Shown here: piece by piece, positions 63,101 to 64,000 of the stretch | Layout: each line of letters starts with the position of its first letter | Numbering within the stretch: position 1 is the first letter of the stretch | DNA from: Haemophilus paraphrohaemolyticus | GTDB lineage: Bacteria; Pseudomonadota; Gammaproteobacteria; Enterobacterales; Pasteurellaceae | Assembly (NCBI RefSeq): GCF_002015045.1 | Contig: NZ_MUXX01000004.1 | Coordinates: forward strand, 1 to 64,000 | Reading direction: 5' to 3' | Length of the DNA stretch: 64,000 bases | The notes under the pieces: model-generated | Databases searched by the model: none | Seen by the model: the letters and a program-made list of their open reading frames with translations, nothing else | What the model was told of the DNA's origin: nothing | Program-made: the position numbers and the translations under genes

Positions 63101-64000
63101 CCGAACGGTGACGTGATTGCCTCCATGAACAATGGCGACAACAACACTGCAAACAACCCTATGCACTTGGCAAACATCGGTAGCAACTTGCCGACGGTGA
63201 ACGATACAACCAAACAGGCATTTGACCCGAACAGCACAACGCCTAAAGCCGGTAAAGACAACAAGTCTGCGCCGATTACAGCTAAAGAAGCTGCCGATAT
63301 CGTCAATAAAGCCGGTAACAATGCAGCAACCGTTTCCGACGTGTTGAATGCGGGTTGGAACCTGCAAAACAACGGCGAAGCTCGCGACTTTGTGAAACCG
63401 TATGACACGGTAAACTTTGTTAATGGAATAGGAACTGTGGCTGTTGTTAAAACAAATGATGCTGCTTCAACAAGTGACGTAACGTTCAATGTTGATATGG
63501 CAGAAATAACGCCAGAAAGTGATGGTTCGGTAAAAGGTCCGGTTCCTCAAGAGTTGTTAGATGCATTAGATGCAGCTCAAGCAAAAGTTGATGAAAATCC
63601 TGATGATGAGGAAGCGAAAAAAGCATTAGAAGCTGCAGAAGATGCAGTGAATAAAGCTGGCGGCAATAAAGTTGCTAATGCTCAAAATGTTGCGGATATG
63701 ATTAACGCATCAGGCTTTACGTTGAAAACATCTAAAGTTGAAGGCGGAGAAAAAGACGCTACATCTACTGGTGATGAAGTAATCAACCCGGGCAAAGCAG
63801 TTGAAATGATTGCAGGTAAAAACTTAACTGTGAAACAAGAAGCGAACGGTAAAGTGACCTACGCAACGAAAGATGATGTAGAGTTCAACACAGTTAAATT
63901 AGGCGATGCTAAAGATGGTAAAGCGCCAGTTAATATGAAGACTGAAGCGGCTAAACCTGCAACAAATAATGGTGCTGATCAACCAACAACAGCATTGAAC
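57119..64000 (+). CDS. Giant trimeric autotransporter adhesin (partial, C-terminus outside window)
   Basis: I translated the frame from the ATG at 57119 (AAAGGA five bases upstream) to the window end: 2294 codons with no stop. It opens with an extended signal peptide (MNKIFRVVWNQATQSWVAVS), cleaved near Ala53 (NTAQA). A YadA-like head follows, with many AVAIGQG / AIGAGA repeats up to about residue 590. A neck motif (ERQLKNVAAGRVAEDSTDAI) lies near residue 625. The stalk contains repeated Trp-ring type modules (ATVGDLANMGWVVS, VLNAGWNLQ, NVADMINASGFTLK) and short charged helices. From about 60890 they recur in units of 465-466 residues. The layout is that of Hia/Hsf/UspA-type surface adhesins; the membrane anchor must lie beyond 64000. 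Confidence 0.93.
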   Translation, partial: MNKIFRVVWNQATQSWVAVSELTKAHKKQSSSNSLKAVVGTAAVLLSINTAQAAVAIGQTNADTFTQSSAQATGTDAVAIGQGTKSTANQAVAIGQGSQAKANETIAIGKGANAVTTRDIALGNNASTMKGERNIAIGDGATAGTNRTGGNLGGAYGGIAIGTLASTGYNKGNTPNNGATAIGAGARSGFSGNYKNNGFVPNNEETDADSSDIVVAKAFGTTTSTLESYKYNSVDINEGTALGRQARAIGDQAIAIGGQVIAGMASIALGGNDITQIANKKYFKSTKDNFKVTETTDYDQAATESSRTISETYNDLVGTKLDTAYKSTYAQDGSVVLGMQSHSGTPLGTAIGTNALVRKGAFGATAIGAGSQVQANAEAAVAIGMGSFADGKYAVAAGTASLAKEGDVAIGYKANATGKEGALAIGLGTNAQGDSSIMIGGADIKSASAQTIKYQESTGGITSRNVTETINGKDVTRNYSFSETKEVSGTIAKAYKELTGLDMETDSINFADAKNKNGHASTSLGVHALSKGDLGTAIGASSRADAIGSVALGVGAHATKQNAVAIGTGSTTALVGTRQLSVNYDSDGNIVSDNDKDKIAYTFKWAGGTNTAEGDVVSFGSSGAERQLKNVAAGRVAEDSTDAINGSQLNSITKKIAAGFNTSGNVVDGSSGEFTSKKANTDSAKKDYETAIRSQDKIQLQVGNNLKLDRNETVSEIDVQDDFDKTKTVKQKVKKADFAYSLNPVLTNLTSAEFKGSDPNAPTTKLTNEGVTITPVGKSPVSLTQNGLDNGGNPITNVAGNLDGAKANTTVPTTKADKPSNVDGIKNNAATVGDVLNAGWNLQEKGTAKDFVTAYDTVNFVDGNGTTVSVENTDNKISTIKYSVNTGNGLQKDTTGNTISVKPADKSLEVTNEGVKVKAADNTLTTDDKGLKVNTGNITASSVPTVADADKDKIATVGNVVDAIKAAAWNATSAATANGENIGKTVQPVKAGDTVTFEADKNIKIAQTDGKFTFSTKDNVEFTTVKVGDTANGKKPVELKNGDVITANNNPEQPTTALNVSSDGKPTQITGVGSVLNTDSVPTTPAGTATDAAQQPKLVNLGTAHGQTALDNNVLNAAATVRDLANMGWVVSSDKTTDATTGEYKDVVKNANEVKFVGKNAAKVSGKTDPTTGIRTITVDVEVPETKTAELVSSKDGSVIAPSTDPKLQEALKAAKDELAALPKEATPEQKEAAENKVKAAETALNNAVDNKGVATAKNVADMINASGFTLKTSATADGKKESGDGEVINPGKSVEMIAGKNLTVKQEANGKVTYSTKDEVEFTSVKVGDTQNGKAPVNFTTEAAKPANNNGTDKTPTTALNVSSSDGKPTQLKGVGSVLNTKAQPTSTGKQGDTPATAGNQNLVNLTTNEDGSPLANEILNSAATVGDLANMGWVVSTKDGNDYKDVVKNANQVDFVGKNGITVTGKTGTDGVRTITVEAAQTPVVYTNKDGDKLVKVGDKFYKAGDVVNGKPKDGAPEVPNGDVIASMNNGGNNTANNPMHLANIGSNLPTVNDTTKQAFDPNSTAPKADKTNKSAPMTAAEAADLLDPNSNKFAGNNAATVSDVLNAGWNLQGNGSAVDFVKPFDTVNFVNGKGTKAVVETADNLTSTVKFDVDAGEITAETKDGKATGKVVGPTTQELKDALEAAKKEAEANPDDEAKQKALKDAQSKVDAANNQVATAQNVADMINASGFTLKADKTDGDNLTAADLANGETINPGDTITMKAGKNMSVKHEKDGSITYATKDEVEFNTVKLGDAKDGKAPVNMKTEAAKPATNNGADQPTTALNFTSGEGDKAKPTQLTGVGSTLNTQDIATAPQGKDNTNKPNVSLVNLVGTDAAPVNKNAAATVGDLQNMGWVVSTKDGNGYTDVVKNANQVDFKGTGLATVTGETDKDGIRTITVNVDAQKTVEAAQTPVVYTNKAGDKLVKVGDKFYKAGDVVNGKPKDGAPEVPNGDVIASMNNGDNNTANNPMHLANIGSNLPTVNDTTKQAFDPNSTTPKAGKDNKSAPITAKEAADIVNKAGNNAATVSDVLNAGWNLQNNGEARDFVKPYDTVNFVNGIGTVAVVKTNDAASTSDVTFNVDMAEITPESDGSVKGPVPQELLDALDAAQAKVDENPDDEEAKKALEAAEDAVNKAGGNKVANAQNVADMINASGFTLKTSKVEGGEKDATSTGDEVINPGKAVEMIAGKNLTVKQEANGKVTYATKDDVEFNTVKLGDAKDGKAPVNMKTEAAKPATNNGADQPTTALN
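60893..64000 (+). repeat. Tandem 1.4-kb repeats within the adhesin gene
   Basis: The segment coding NVADMINASGFTLK starts at 60893, 62291 and 63686, intervals of 1398 and 1395 bases. ATVGDL-NMGWVVS starts at 61391 and 62786, and AAQTPVVYTNK at about 61559 and 62984. Long parts are nearly identical in DNA, so recombination between units is likely. The third unit is cut by the window end. Confidence 0.85.

Overview
The window is a stretch of chromosome from a member of the Pasteurellaceae. The 9-bp core ACAAGCGGT / ACCGCTTGT is scattered throughout, often as head-to-head pairs in 3' intergenic gaps. This is the Actinobacillus pleuropneumoniae-type DNA uptake signal, which points to the Actinobacillus / Mannheimia / Bibersteinia side of the family rather than Haemophilus influenzae. 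The gene content fits: dprA, a fused gshAB, the napFDAGHBC order, an IS1016-like element and a very large Hia/Hsf-type adhesin. The species cannot be fixed from sequence reading alone. I saw no rRNA, tRNA or CRISPR.

Layout. 1-2.3 kb: an AT-rich unknown membrane protein and a glutathione S-transferase. 2.4-13.3 kb: mutS, then the cell-wall and lipoate cluster rsfS-rlmH-mrdA-rodA-rlpA-dacA-ybeD-lipB-lipA. 13.5-18.1 kb: tldD, azlCD, prmA and an uncharacterised outer-membrane protein. 18.3-22.3 kb: an ascorbate (ula) locus in decay. The PTS transporter (ulaC and a fused ulaA-ulaB) and a DeoR-type regulator (ulaR) are intact, but ulaG and ulaE survive only as short N-terminal stubs that I identified by reading the intergenic DNA. 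22.3-25.4 kb: hldD, def, dprA. 25.6-39.8 kb: secE-nusG-rplKA, dcuB, rplJL, then the spc and alpha ribosomal operons through rplQ, with clear promoters, an L10-type leader and an S4-type alpha leader. rpoBC does not follow rplL. 40.5-44.5 kb: ilvC and gshF. 44.7-51.4 kb: a secreted cupin with a Fur-like box, then the periplasmic nitrate reductase operon on the minus strand. 51.6-55.9 kb: a TSUP permease, lgt, a DnaA-box-rich gap, rppH and rimO. 56.3-57.0 kb: a complete IS1595-family (IS1016-like) element with an 8-bp target duplication and a frameshifted transposase. 57.1 kb to the end: the first 2294 codons of a trimeric autotransporter adhesin that runs off the window.

Functional links. The nap operon and the divergent TSUP gene share a perfect FNR palindrome, and dcuB has an FNR-like site, so part of the window serves anaerobic respiration. 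The ula remnants suggest a lineage that kept ascorbate uptake and its regulator while losing local catabolic genes. The least ordinary items are the ula relic locus with its 10-bp-phased candidate operators, the ulaE stub whose hairpin looks reused as the hldD terminator, a 101-residue duplicated insert inside DcuB, the DnaA-box cluster before rppH, and the mosaic 1.4-kb repeats of the adhesin with an IS element sitting in its promoter region.
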